DNA of 31,269 nt from NCBI GenBank assembly GCA_964581605.1, contig CAZOPF010000069.1, positions 1 through 31,269 on the forward strand. The letters run 5' to 3'. Of the stretch, positions 16,401-23,337 are shown piece after piece. The position numbers and the translations under genes are program-made. The notes under the pieces are model-generated. The model saw only the letters and a list, made by a program, of their open reading frames with translations, did not search any database and was not told the origin of the DNA. Every line of letters begins with the position of its first letter. Position 1 is the first letter of the stretch. The stretch comes from CAADGU01 sp964581605. GTDB lineage: Bacteria > Chloroflexota > Anaerolineae > Promineifilales > Promineifilaceae.

Positions 16401-17093
16401 GGCGATTACCAGACCGCCCGCACCCTCTGGGGTGAAAGTCTGGAAATCCGGCGGCGCCTGGGCGACAAAAGCAGCATCGGCAGCCTGCTCAATAACCTGG
16501 GTATTGTGGCCCGTTACCAGGGCGAACTTGTGACAACACAGCGGTTGTATGAAGAAAGCCTGGCTATCCGCCAGGAGATTGGCGATAAGTCGGCCATTGC
16601 CAATTCGCTCAATAATCTGGGCTTTCTAGCGCTGAATTTGGGTGACCTGGACACGGCCCGGCAGCGATTGGAGGAGGCGGTGATGTTGCAGCGCGAAGTG
16701 GGCGACCGCTGGGCGCTGGCGAATTCGCTGAACAATCTGGCCAGTGTGGCCCGTGACCAACACGATTATCAGCGGGCGCGCGAACTGTACCGGGAGAGTC
16801 TGCGCATTAACCGCGAATTGGGCGACAAAGGGGCGCTGGCTTACCTGCTTGAAGACATTTGCTGCCTGGCGGCGGCCGAAGATAGCCCAGAAGCGGCCTT
16901 CCGCTTGTATGGTGCGGCAGTGGCGCTGCGCGAAACAATTGGCGCACCCCTGCCGCCCAGTTACCAGCAGAAAATGGATGAACTGCTGGCCCCTACGCGG
17001 GCACAGTTGCCTGAAGAAATAGAAGAGACCTGGATGGCTGCTGGGCGGCAGTTATCGCTGGATGAAGCGATTGTCTATGCTTTGCAGTTGTAG
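13431..17093 (+). CDS. Soluble-adenylyl-cyclase-like protein: two class III cyclase domains, ATPase, TPRs
   Basis: A 1220-residue cytoplasmic signalling protein. Cyclase domain 1 (about 28-205) has both metal aspartates, D34 in FADISGFT and D86 in SFAGDAI. Domain 2 (about 256-425) reads LFMKFTGID where the first aspartate should be, so that ligand is lost, but it keeps GDGVNLSARLM with the transition-state Asn and Arg. A P-loop ATPase follows, with GMGKS near 474 and LLLVLEDSHWIDP near 597-609. About seven TPR units fill 870-1150, several with the LNNLG pattern. Tandem cyclase, ATPase and TPR is the layout of mammalian soluble adenylyl cyclase, where one active site forms at the domain interface. 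The product is probably cAMP; the activating signal is unknown. It carries many ACGGCCGT octamers. Confidence 0.93.
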   Translation: MEHPTTYIPMDRRQALAQDVELPERTQGTAVFADISGFTPLTEALAQELGPRRGAEELTGYLNRVYDALITELHHFGGSVISFAGDAITCWLDGDNGLRGVACALAMQQAMTQFTEILTPSGKTVTLAVKTAVAIGSVRRFVVGDPDIQLLDVMAGEMLEGLTTAEHLARKGDVVLTAETAVALQPHLVIHEWRTAGNGEQFAVVKELLTAVPPHPWPPLSRPLTDAQIQPWLLPTVYDQLQHGQGEFLAELRPAVALFMKFTGIDYDHDLAAAVKLDWYIQAVQRIIQQYDGALLQLTIGDKGSYLYAAFGAPIAHQDDPARAVSAAWDIINSAAMPAITAVQIGVASGRMRTGAYGGSARRTYGVLGDGVNLSARLMEQAASGQILATKEIQQVVEGFEWESLPAIEVKGKSGKMAVTAVTRPRPRSMMRLLEPGYALPMVGREAELSLIAERIERVLAGQGQIIGITAHPGMGKSRLVAEVIRLARDRGLTGYGGECHAYASKSSYHVWHTIWRGFFNVMGDPPLEEMVAQLKAELAQIDPALLPRLPLLGMALNRAIPDNDLTRSFDAKLRKASLESLLISCVRARAAARPLLLVLEDSHWIDPLSHDLLEILGRAMADMPVLLVLAYRIVEVGGDLPPRVIALPHFTEVTLTEFTPAEAHHLMQLKMAQLFGADTAVSPAFVERITAKADGNPFYIEELLNYLQDRHIDLQSAEAMATLELPDSLHSLILSRIDQLTEGQKNTIKIASVIGRLFRVAFLWGAYPELGDVARVQADLEALRQLELTALDTPEPELTYVFKHVVTQEATYESLPYATRARLHTQIGEYIERAYVEMLAAYLPILAHHFSHGENKAKMQRYLLLAAADAQAKYAHEAAIAYYERAMPLVPEAEKVPVMLKLGEALQTVGRWPEAETVLENTLALARQLGDLHGRAAAQTALAEHLRKQGRYDEAAERLQHAHRNFEELGDEAGIGQVLQFSGILAAQRGDYQTARTLWGESLEIRRRLGDKSSIGSLLNNLGIVARYQGELVTTQRLYEESLAIRQEIGDKSAIANSLNNLGFLALNLGDLDTARQRLEEAVMLQREVGDRWALANSLNNLASVARDQHDYQRARELYRESLRINRELGDKGALAYLLEDICCLAAAEDSPEAAFRLYGAAVALRETIGAPLPPSYQQKMDELLAPTRAQLPEEIEETWMAAGRQLSLDEAIVYALQL

Positions 17094-17094
17094 A

Positions 17095-17164
17095 AGAGAT
17101 TGAGAGACTGGGAGGTTAGGCAATTTTGAATCTCTTACCCTCCCAACCTCCTGAAAGTAGGAGG
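17095..17164 (+). promoter_or_regulatory. Repeat-derived leader with alternative stems around the ribosome binding site (H4)
   Basis: GGAGGTT at 17111-17117 can pair with AACCTCC at 17145-17151. Alternatively CCTCCT at 17147-17152 can pair with AGGAGG at 17159-17164, the ribosome binding site of the acyl-CoA dehydrogenase gene, around a 6-base loop. The two pairings exclude each other, so the leader could switch translation. AGAGATT (17095-17101) and AATCTCT (17129-17135) add a further pair. That a switch operates is inference; the pairs are seen. Confidence 0.45.
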
Positions 17165-17172
17165 CGTTTTTG

Positions 17173-18852
17173 ATGATTAACCAGCCATTTAACCAACCAC
17201 CGCCTGCTTTGGGCAATCAGTATGATGAGGATCGGGTGCTGCGCAGTTATTTGCGGCGGGTATTGCCGCCGGAGTCGCTGGCGGAAATTGAACCAGCGCT
17301 GCGGGAATTGGGCCATCTGGCCGGGGGGCGGCTGTACCAGATGCAGTTGGCCGACCGGTTGAACGAGCCGGTGCTGACGCAATGGGATGCCTGGGGCAAC
17401 CGCATTGACCACATTGAGGTGACGCCGCTGTGGAAGGAGGCGGAGCGGTTGGCGGCGCACTTTGGCATTGTGGCGGCGGCGTATGAGGAGCAGTACGGCC
17501 GTTATGACCGCATTCATCAGTTTGCCCTTACCTACCTCTTCCACCCCTCGACCGATGTGTACACCTGCCCATTGGCGATGACTGATGGCGCGGCACGCAC
17601 CCTGCTGCGCTCTGGCAACCAGGAACTCATTGACCGGGCCATCCCCCACCTGACCAGCCGTGACCCGGCCCAATTCTGGACGAGTGGGCAGTGGATGACG
17701 GAATCTACCGGTGGTTCGGACGTGGGGCTGAGCGAGACGGTGGCGGTGTTGGACGACGAAGAGACGTGGCGGTTGCACGGCCGTAAATGGTTCACTTCCG
17801 CCGCGACGGGACAAATGACGCTGACGCTGGCCCGCCCGGAAGGGAATCCACCCGGTGGCAAGGGGCTGGCGCTGTTTTATTTGGAGACGCGGGATGGGCA
17901 CGGCCGTTTGCAAAACATGGAAATCCTGCGCCTGAAAGACAAACTGGGCACGCGCAAAGTGCCCACCGCCGAAATTATGTTGCATGGCGCACCGGCCATG
18001 CCCGTTTATGCCCTGACGGACGGGGTGCGCCACATCGTGCCCATGCTGCACCTGACTCGCACCTGGAACGCCGTCAGCGCCATTGCCTTTATGCGGCGGG
18101 GGCTGGCGCTGGCGCGGGATTATGCCCATAAGCGGGTGGCCTTTGGTGCGCCGCTGGCGCAAAAGCCGCTGCATGTGGACACGCTGGCGCGGCTGCAAGC
18201 GGAATTTGAAGCGGCCTTTCATTTGACGTTTTATGGCGTGGAGTTAATTGGCAAGGATGAGGCGGGCGAGATTACGGACGAGGAAGCTGCACTGCTGCGT
18301 ATGTTGACCTCGATTAACAAGCTGGTGACGGGGCGGCAGGGGGTGGCGGTGACCAGCGAAATTTTAGAGGCGCATGGCGGCGCGGGGTATGTGGAAGATA
18401 CCGGGCTGCCGCTGCTGCTGCGCGATGCCCAGGTATTGCCCATTTGGGAGGGCACGACCAATGTGCTGGCGCTGGATACCTTGCGGGCGCTGCGCGATGG
18501 GGCAGCGCTACCGGCGCTGGTGCAAAAAGTGGCCGCATGTGCGACGGCCGTGCGCGATGAACGATTGGTCACGGCCGTAACCACCGCTCAACATGCCCTG
18601 ACCCACGCCCAAAGCTGGCTGGCGCAAACAGCCGCCAGCAATCCGGCTTTGTTGGAAGCAGGTGCGCGCCGTTTTGCCCTGACCATAGGCCGGGCGCTGG
18701 CGCTGGCATTGCTGGCGGCCCATGCCCAATGGTCGCTGGATGTGGAGGGAGACGGCCGTGCCACAGTGGCCGCCAGCCTGTTTGCCCAGAGTGAGGTGGA
18801 TGTGGTGCTGGACACGGCCGTGACGGATATGGCTTCGTTGGTAATTGCCTAA
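17173..18852 (+). CDS. AidB-like acyl-CoA dehydrogenase
   Basis: A 559-residue flavoprotein of the acyl-CoA dehydrogenase superfamily, longer than the usual 380-400 residues and of the AidB branch, which has an extra N-terminal region and a C-terminal extension. Visible family blocks are WTSGQWMTESTGGSDVG, GRKWFTSAAT (flavin and substrate region), YAHKRVAFGAPLAQKPLH and VLPIWEGTTNVLALDTLRAL, whose WEGT carries the usual catalytic Glu. The substrate is unknown; AidB itself binds DNA in E. coli, but there is no sign of that role here. ATG 17173 has AGGAGG 8 bases upstream, inside a possible regulatory hairpin. Its TAA stop is the first base triplet of the AATTACCC repeat. Confidence 0.9.
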   Translation: MINQPFNQPPPALGNQYDEDRVLRSYLRRVLPPESLAEIEPALRELGHLAGGRLYQMQLADRLNEPVLTQWDAWGNRIDHIEVTPLWKEAERLAAHFGIVAAAYEEQYGRYDRIHQFALTYLFHPSTDVYTCPLAMTDGAARTLLRSGNQELIDRAIPHLTSRDPAQFWTSGQWMTESTGGSDVGLSETVAVLDDEETWRLHGRKWFTSAATGQMTLTLARPEGNPPGGKGLALFYLETRDGHGRLQNMEILRLKDKLGTRKVPTAEIMLHGAPAMPVYALTDGVRHIVPMLHLTRTWNAVSAIAFMRRGLALARDYAHKRVAFGAPLAQKPLHVDTLARLQAEFEAAFHLTFYGVELIGKDEAGEITDEEAALLRMLTSINKLVTGRQGVAVTSEILEAHGGAGYVEDTGLPLLLRDAQVLPIWEGTTNVLALDTLRALRDGAALPALVQKVAACATAVRDERLVTAVTTAQHALTHAQSWLAQTAASNPALLEAGARRFALTIGRALALALLAAHAQWSLDVEGDGRATVAASLFAQSEVDVVLDTAVTDMASLVIA

Positions 18853-18880
18853 TTACCCAATTACCCAATTACCCAATTAC
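18838..18880 (+). repeat. AATTACCC tandem octamers (H15)
   Basis: Three full AATTACCC units and a partial fourth run from the TAA stop codon of the AidB-like gene to 18880. TTGGTAATT in the last codons of that gene (18838-18846) can pair with AATTACCCAA, so a hairpin spans the stop. Confidence 0.75.
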
Positions 18881-18906
18881 ATCTTTTCCCCCACACGCGG
18901 TATTAT
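18877..18906 (+). promoter_or_regulatory. Possible promoter of the lipoprotein gene
   Basis: TTACAT at 18877-18882, partly inside the octamer repeat, an 18-base spacer and TATTAT at 18901-18906, 30 bases before the GTG start. The -35 match is poor. Confidence 0.3.
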
Positions 18907-18936
18907 AGCGCCCAACATTTTTACAGGAGGAAAGAC

Positions 18937-19458
18937 GTGAAACGCAGTACCCTTTTCATCTTCTTAGCAATCTTGTTCTTGTTTGTGGCCTGCCAGCCTG
19001 AAGAAGAAGTTGACCCGGATACATTACCGGCCAATTATGATTATGCGGCTGGTGACGCTTCTGAGTCCGTGACATTGAACGGTGTGACCATTCAGGTGGA
19101 TGAAACCAGCACCCGCTCCGGCAACGAGCCGGCCGATCAGCCCTTGAAGCCGGGTTATGTGTATGTGGTAGTGAAGATGACCATTACCAACCAGAGCCAG
19201 AAACCAGTGTTGGCAACAGATTTTCGGTTGATTGATGAATATCTGAATTTGTATGAATCGTGGCAGACCAGTGCGCCATTTGCGAATGAATTAACGCCCT
19301 TACCGGCCGAGATTGCCCCTGGCCAATCGGCGACCGGCGACCAGGTTTTTATTGTGCCGCAAGCGGCCCTGAGCGCCAGTTTGCGCCTGCGCTGGCAGTC
19401 CAGCGTGCATGAGTCGCGCATTGACCTGTCGTTGGGGCAGCTACCACCGCCGCAATAA
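18937..19458 (+). CDS. DUF4352-like lipoprotein
   Basis: A 173-residue predicted lipoprotein. The N-terminus has a positive start (MKR), a hydrophobic core and the lipobox FVAC with C19 as the lipidated residue, so it should be anchored to the outer face of the membrane. Residues 45-170 form a beta-rich domain with VTLNGVTIQVDE, YVYVVVKMTITNQSQKP and IAPGQSATGDQVFIVP, the pattern of immunoglobulin-like DUF4352 domains. Its function is unknown. The GTG start has AGGAGG 6 bases upstream. It sits between two acyl-CoA dehydrogenase genes without an obvious link to them, and has its own possible promoter. It lacks ACGGCCGT. Confidence 0.82.
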   Translation: MKRSTLFIFLAILFLFVACQPEEEVDPDTLPANYDYAAGDASESVTLNGVTIQVDETSTRSGNEPADQPLKPGYVYVVVKMTITNQSQKPVLATDFRLIDEYLNLYESWQTSAPFANELTPLPAEIAPGQSATGDQVFIVPQAALSASLRLRWQSSVHESRIDLSLGQLPPPQ

Positions 19459-19470
19459 TGAATTTTGGGC

Positions 19471-19544
19471 CACGGATGAGACGGATAACACGGATTCTCA
19501 CGGGTAAAAATCTGTGATAATCCGTCTTATCCGTCTCATCTGTG
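19471..19544. repeat. Long hairpin element, ATCCGTCTN nonamers (H5)
   Basis: Arms 19471-19503 and 19512-19544 match at 29 of 33 positions around an 8-base loop; two of the four mismatches would be G-U pairs in RNA. The right arm is made of 9-bp units of the ATCCGTCTN type. It lies after the lipoprotein gene and 71 bases before the next start. Confidence 0.85.
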
Positions 19545-19567
19545 ATCCTATTTCTTCTCTTTGCCTC

Positions 19568-19595
19568 TTATGCCCCTTTGCTTCTTTGCGTTAAA
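19568..19595 (+). repeat. Single-arm CTTTGC-rich repeat (H5b)
   Basis: Degenerate units around CTTTGC end in CTTTGCGTTAAA, the same end as the right arm of element H2 at 7653-7664. Both copies sit just before a ribosome binding site. No complementary arm is seen here. Confidence 0.55.
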
Positions 19596-19615
19596 AATTC
19601 TCACAGGAGACGGTT

Positions 19616-20758
19616 ATGAAGCGGACATTGTTTAACGAAGAGCATGTGATGTTTCGGGAGGCGGTGCGCCGGTTTGTGGAGAAAGAGGTAACGCCCTTCC
19701 ACGAACAGTGGGAACACGACGGCATTGTGCCCCGCGAATTGTGGTTGAAGGCAGGCGCCGCCGGTTTTCTGGCGATGGCCGCACCGGAGGCATGTGGGGG
19801 GTTGGGGCTGGCCGACTTTCGCTACAACGTGGTGCTGACGGAGGAGTTGACCCGTGCGGGCGCGTCGGGTGTGGGGTTTGGCCTGCACAATGACATTGTG
19901 CTGCCCTACATTCTGACCTATGGCACGGAGGAGCAAAAACAGCGCTGGCTGCCGCAGATGATCACGGGCGAGACGATTACGGCGATTGCCATGAGCGAGC
20001 CGAACGCGGGCAGTGACCTGGCGGGGATTCAGACGACGGCCGTGCGCCACGACGACCATTACCTGCTCAACGGCCAGAAGACGTTCATCACTAATGGCAT
20101 TAACAGTGACTTGGTGATTGTGGTGGCCAAGACTGACCCGGCGGCGGGGCACGCGGGCGTCAGTTTGCTGGTGGTGGAACGAGGGATGGCGGGGTTTGAG
20201 CACGGCCGTAATCTGGACAAAATAGGGCTGAAAGCACAGGACACGGCCGAACTGTTCTTCCACAACGTCAAAGTGCCCCTGGACAACTTGCTCGGCGGCG
20301 AAGGACAGGGTTTTTACCAGTTGATGATGCAGTTACCGCAGGAACGGCTCTCCATTGCCGTCATTGCCGTGGCGGCCTGCGAGACGGTGTTGGAGATGAC
20401 GATTAGATATTGCCAGGAGCGGGAGGCGTTCGGCCGGCCGATTGGCAAATTCCAGCACAACCGCTTTAGGCTGGCGGAAATGAAAACGGAGATTGAAATT
20501 GCCCGCGTGTTTGTAGATCGTTGTATTGAAGAACTGAATGCGGGTAATTTGACGGCCGCCGAAGCCGCCATGGCCAAATGGTGGACGACGGAACTGCAAA
20601 AGCGGGTGGTAGACGACTGCCTGCAACTGCACGGCGGTTACGGTTATATGATGGAGTACCCCATTGCCAAAGCCTTTCTGGACACTCGTGTGCAAACCAT
20701 CTACGGCGGCACGACGGAGATTATGAAAGAGATTATTGGCCGGGCCATGGGATTTTAG
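19616..20758 (+). CDS. Acyl-CoA dehydrogenase, long-chain (ACADL)-like
   Basis: A 380-residue FAD-dependent acyl-CoA dehydrogenase for the first step of fatty acid beta-oxidation. The blocks AIAMSEPNAGSDLAGI (122-138), NGQKTFITNG, QEREAFGRPIGKFQ and LQLHGGYGYMMEYPIAKAFLD are canonical. The usual catalytic Glu of the YEGT motif is Gly here (IYGGTTEIMKEI). The base is instead E243 in LPQERLSIA, the alternative position used by long-chain and isovaleryl-CoA dehydrogenases. The C-terminal part is strikingly like mammalian long-chain acyl-CoA dehydrogenase. AGGAGA lies 5 bases before the ATG. A MaoC-type hydratase downstream (22325) could act on its products. Confidence 0.95.
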   Translation: MKRTLFNEEHVMFREAVRRFVEKEVTPFHEQWEHDGIVPRELWLKAGAAGFLAMAAPEACGGLGLADFRYNVVLTEELTRAGASGVGFGLHNDIVLPYILTYGTEEQKQRWLPQMITGETITAIAMSEPNAGSDLAGIQTTAVRHDDHYLLNGQKTFITNGINSDLVIVVAKTDPAAGHAGVSLLVVERGMAGFEHGRNLDKIGLKAQDTAELFFHNVKVPLDNLLGGEGQGFYQLMMQLPQERLSIAVIAVAACETVLEMTIRYCQEREAFGRPIGKFQHNRFRLAEMKTEIEIARVFVDRCIEELNAGNLTAAEAAMAKWWTTELQKRVVDDCLQLHGGYGYMMEYPIAKAFLDTRVQTIYGGTTEIMKEIIGRAMGF

Positions 20759-20765
20759 AGGAACG

Positions 20766-20839
20766 ATCTACAGATTACACAGATTTCACAGATGATGAAA
20801 GCCCAAAATCTGTGTCATCTGTGGAATCTGTGGCTAGAT
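20766..20839. repeat. Hairpin element with ATCTGTGNN nonamers (H6)
   Basis: Arms 20766-20793 and 20808-20839 pair with a few mismatches and bulges around a 14-base loop. The right arm is three nonamers, ATCTGTGTC, ATCTGTGGA and ATCTGTGGC, and ends next to the GAGGAG ribosome binding site of rmlA. Confidence 0.8.
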
Positions 20840-20849
20840 TGAGGAGTGT

Positions 20850-21737
20850 ATGAAAGGAATTATTCTATCTGGTGGGATGGGGACGCGGTTGTATCCGTTG
20901 ACCATTTCGCTGTCGAAGCAGATTTTGCCATTGTTTGACAAGCCGATGATTTACTACCCACTGTCGGTGTTGATGCTGGCCGATATTCGGGAGTTTTTGA
21001 TCATCTCCACGCCGCAGCATATTGAGCTGTACCGGGGGTTGTTCGGCAATGGGGAACGGTTGGGGTTGCACATTGAGTATGCGGTGCAGCCGCAAGCGAA
21101 TGGCATTGCCCAGGCGTTTGTGATTGGCGAGCAGTTTGTGAACAATGAGCCGTGTGCGTTGATGCTGGGTGACAACTTTTTGTATGGGCATGGGCTGTCG
21201 GCGCGGCTGCGGCAGGCGGGGCAGTTGCAGGAGGGCGGGCTGGTGTTTGCCTACTACGTGCAAGACCCGGAGCGGTATGGGGTGGTCTCGTTTGATCAAA
21301 ATTACAAGGCGTTGACGATTGAGGAGAAGCCGAAACAGCCGAAGTCCAATTATGCGGTGACGGGGCTGTATTTTTATGATGCGGATGTGGTGCGGGTGGC
21401 GAAGGAGTTACGGCCGTCGGCGCGTGGTGAGTACGAAATTACCGATGTGAACAATATCTATTTGCAGCGCGGGCAGTTGCGGGTGGAACTGCTGGGGCGT
21501 GGTTTTGCCTGGCTGGATACGGGCACGCATGACAGCCTGTTGGAAGCCAGCAACTTTGTGCAAACCATCGAACACCGGCAGGGTCTCAAGGTGGGTTGCG
21601 TGGAAGAGATCGCTTTCCGCAAAGGGTACATTACCGCCGCTCAACTCATGGACATTGCCAACCGCTCTAATGACAACCCCTACTGCCAATATCTGCGCCG
21701 TCTGGCGGAAGAGAAGATGGGGCCGATTTGGGAATAA
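20850..21737 (+). CDS. rmlA: Glucose-1-phosphate thymidylyltransferase
   Basis: A 295-residue nucleotidyltransferase that makes dTDP-glucose from dTTP and glucose-1-phosphate, the first step of dTDP-L-rhamnose and related sugar synthesis. It has the nucleotide-binding GGMGTRLYPLT at 8-18, KQILPLFDKPMIYYPLSVLM, the metal-site LMLGDNF (D107), EEKPKQPKSNYAVTGLYFYD and WLDTGTHDSLLEAS. Length and motifs are those of the RmlA (RfbA) family. The other rml genes are not beside it, so here it is a lone gene. GAGGAG precedes the ATG closely. A hairpin with an inserted MITE-like palindrome follows. Confidence 0.95.
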   Translation: MKGIILSGGMGTRLYPLTISLSKQILPLFDKPMIYYPLSVLMLADIREFLIISTPQHIELYRGLFGNGERLGLHIEYAVQPQANGIAQAFVIGEQFVNNEPCALMLGDNFLYGHGLSARLRQAGQLQEGGLVFAYYVQDPERYGVVSFDQNYKALTIEEKPKQPKSNYAVTGLYFYDADVVRVAKELRPSARGEYEITDVNNIYLQRGQLRVELLGRGFAWLDTGTHDSLLEASNFVQTIEHRQGLKVGCVEEIAFRKGYITAAQLMDIANRSNDNPYCQYLRRLAEEKMGPIWE

Positions 21738-21741
21738 AGAT

Positions 21742-21932
21742 GAGATTAGAGGTTGGTTAGTGTCACGAAGTTTTCGCCACCCCCTTGAGACTACAACGGA
21801 TGGAGAAACAAGCAGATAAATTTCCAGAGAGGAATCCGTTTATTTCTTTATCCGCTGTAGTCATGGCGAAAAACTAATGACACTAACGAGATTGGAGATG
21901 CAATCAATCTCTAATCTCCAATCTCTAATCTC
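21742..21932. repeat. AATCTCN heptamer hairpin (H7), split by an insertion
   Basis: The right part (21907-21934) is heptamers AATCTCT and AATCTCC in alternation. GAGATTAGAGGTTGG at 21742-21756 matches the complement of 21918-21932 at 14 of 15 positions. A second left-arm piece, GAGATTGGAGAT, lies at 21888-21899. The palindrome at 21756-21887 separates the two left-arm pieces, as if inserted into the arm. Confidence 0.65.
21756..21887. mobile_element. MITE-like 132-bp imperfect palindrome
   Basis: Perfect 10-bp ends GTTAGTGTCA and TGACACTAAC continue inward with TTTTCGCCA, GACTACARCGGAT and further matching blocks, so most of the element folds on itself; the left side has an extra 8 bases near 21780. 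If the flanking TA pairs are a target duplication, the true ends are GTGTCA and TGACAC, which fits the IS630/mariner type. There is no ORF. It interrupts a heptamer hairpin. The family assignment is inference. Confidence 0.6.
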
Positions 21933-21942
21933 CACAAGGGCT

Positions 21943-22278
21943 ATGAACGACATCACACTACGCGATTGCCAACAAACGGTGGATGAATGGGTGCGGACGG
22001 TGGGGGTGCGCTATTATTCGGAGTTGACGAACACGGCCGTGCTCATGGAAGAAGTGGGCGAAGTGGCCCGGCTGATGGCCCGGCTGTACGGCGACCAGAG
22101 CTTCAAAAAAACGGACGAAGCGCCCAACCTGGCCGACGAAATGGCCGACGTGCTCTTTGTCCTCATCTGCCTGGCCAACCAGACCGGCATAGACCTGACG
22201 GCCGCTTTTCACGATAACATGGCGAAAAAGAGTACCCGTGACAAGGATCGCCATGCCAATAATCCAAAGTTGAAGTGA
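21943..22278 (+). CDS. MazG-like nucleotide pyrophosphohydrolase
   Basis: A 111-residue all-helical MazG-type protein, expected to hydrolyse nucleoside triphosphates or non-standard nucleotides to monophosphate and pyrophosphate. The metal-binding pattern is visible as MEEVGEVARL (E36, E37, E40) and LADEMADVLFVLICLAN (E66, D69). This is the single-domain short form, close to the family's usual 100-120 residues. ATG 21943 is chosen because upstream starts would translate the heptamer repeat; AAGGG lies only 2 bases before it, which is short. The TGA stop falls inside the first GTGATGC unit of the next element. It is likely a housekeeping enzyme that happens to sit beside rmlA. Confidence 0.88.
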   Translation: MNDITLRDCQQTVDEWVRTVGVRYYSELTNTAVLMEEVGEVARLMARLYGDQSFKKTDEAPNLADEMADVLFVLICLANQTGIDLTAAFHDNMAKKSTRDKDRHANNPKLK

Positions 22279-22315
22279 TGCGTGATGCGTGACCGGAAAA
22301 GTCTCACGCATCACG
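22275..22315. repeat. GTGATGC heptamer hairpin (H8)
   Basis: Two GTGATGC units and a partial third start at the MazG stop codon. CGTGATGCGTGA (22281-22292) is perfectly complementary to 22304-22315 around an 11-base loop. The next gene starts 9 bases after the element without a Shine-Dalgarno sequence. Confidence 0.75.
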
Positions 22316-22324
22316 AGTAATCTA

Positions 22325-23200
22325 ATGAGCATAGATATATCAAAAGTGGTGGGCTACCAGTTCAAGCCGGTGGAGACGCGGTATACGGAGCGGGATGTGA
22401 GTCTATACGCGCTTTCCATTGGGGCGGCGGCCGATCCGCTGGATCGGGATGAGTTGAAGTTTGTGTATGAGTTGAATGGGGCCGGTTTTTTTGTCTTTCC
22501 TACCTTCCCCGTGATCTTCCCCTTTCCGATGATGTGGCAGATTTTGGATGTGCCGGGGCTGGAGTTCAACCCGATGTTATTGCTGCATGGGGAGCAGGTG
22601 ATGGTTTTACGACGGCCGTTACCCACAACCGCCACCCTCACCAGCCACGCCCACATCAGCCAGGTCTATGACAAAGGCTCCGGCGCGCTCATTGTTCTGG
22701 ACATTTCCACGGTAGATGACCAGGGAATGCAAGTGGCTTTTAATCAACTGTCCGCCTTCATTCGTGGACTCGGCGGTTTTGGTGGCGAGCGTGGGCCATC
22801 TGGCAGTGTGAATCTGTCACCTGATCGGCCGCCCGATGCCGTTGTGGCCCAGGCCACCCAGCCCAACCAGGCGCTCTATTACCGGCTGGCCTCCGGCGAT
22901 GGCAACCCGCTACACGCTGATCCGCAGATGGCGGCCGTTGGCGGTTATGACCGGCCCATTTTGCATGGCTTGTGTACGCTTGGTTTTGCAGCGCGGGCGG
23001 TGCTGAAGACGTTTGGCGGCCATGACCCGGCCCGTTTTCAGAGTATTTGCGCCCGCTTTAGCCAGCCCGTGTTTCCCGGCGAGACGGTGATCACGGAGAT
23101 GTGGGATGAGGGGCACGGCCGTGTCCTTTTCCGCGCCCGTATCCAGGAACGGGGTGGGGTAGTGGCGATTACGAATGCGGCCGTAGAGTTGCGTTGGTGA
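22325..23200 (+). CDS. MaoC-like (R)-specific enoyl-CoA hydratase, double hotdog
   Basis: A 291-residue hydratase-2-type protein that would add water to trans-2-enoyl-CoA to give (R)-3-hydroxyacyl-CoA. The C-terminal hotdog has the catalytic motif YRLASGDGNPLHADP with D192, N194 and H197, then GYDRPILHGLCTLGFA. The N-terminal half resembles the degenerate, substrate-tunnel hotdog of MFE-2-type hydratases. ATG 22325 gives the usual family N-terminus; the earlier in-frame GTG at 22289 would translate the hairpin. It follows two acyl-CoA dehydrogenases within a few kilobases, fitting a fatty acyl-CoA pathway, but the genes between are unrelated. Nine bases after its stop the sequence enters a gap. 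Confidence 0.92.
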   Translation: MSIDISKVVGYQFKPVETRYTERDVSLYALSIGAAADPLDRDELKFVYELNGAGFFVFPTFPVIFPFPMMWQILDVPGLEFNPMLLLHGEQVMVLRRPLPTTATLTSHAHISQVYDKGSGALIVLDISTVDDQGMQVAFNQLSAFIRGLGGFGGERGPSGSVNLSPDRPPDAVVAQATQPNQALYYRLASGDGNPLHADPQMAAVGGYDRPILHGLCTLGFAARAVLKTFGGHDPARFQSICARFSQPVFPGETVITEMWDEGHGRVLFRARIQERGGVVAITNAAVELRW

Positions 23201-23209
23201 TCCGCGAAG

Positions 23210-23309
23210 NNNNNNNNNNNNNNNNNNNNNNNNNNNNNNNNNNNNNNNNNNNNNNNNNNNNNNNNNNNNNNNNNNNNNNNNNNNNNNNNNNNNNNNNNNN
23301 NNNNNNNNN
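23210..23309. other. Assembly gap of 100 N
   Basis: A run of exactly 100 N, the usual scaffold-gap placeholder, lies between the converging MaoC-like and transglutaminase genes. Its real length and content are unknown; by position a hairpin repeat or terminator is likely. Confidence 0.99.
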
Positions 23310-23337
23310 CTGGGCGATAAAAATAATCTGGCAGCAA

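Noticed and set aside
20766..20839. Riboswitch before rmlA
   Set aside because: The structure is a simple nonamer hairpin with no multi-helix junction or known aptamer motif.
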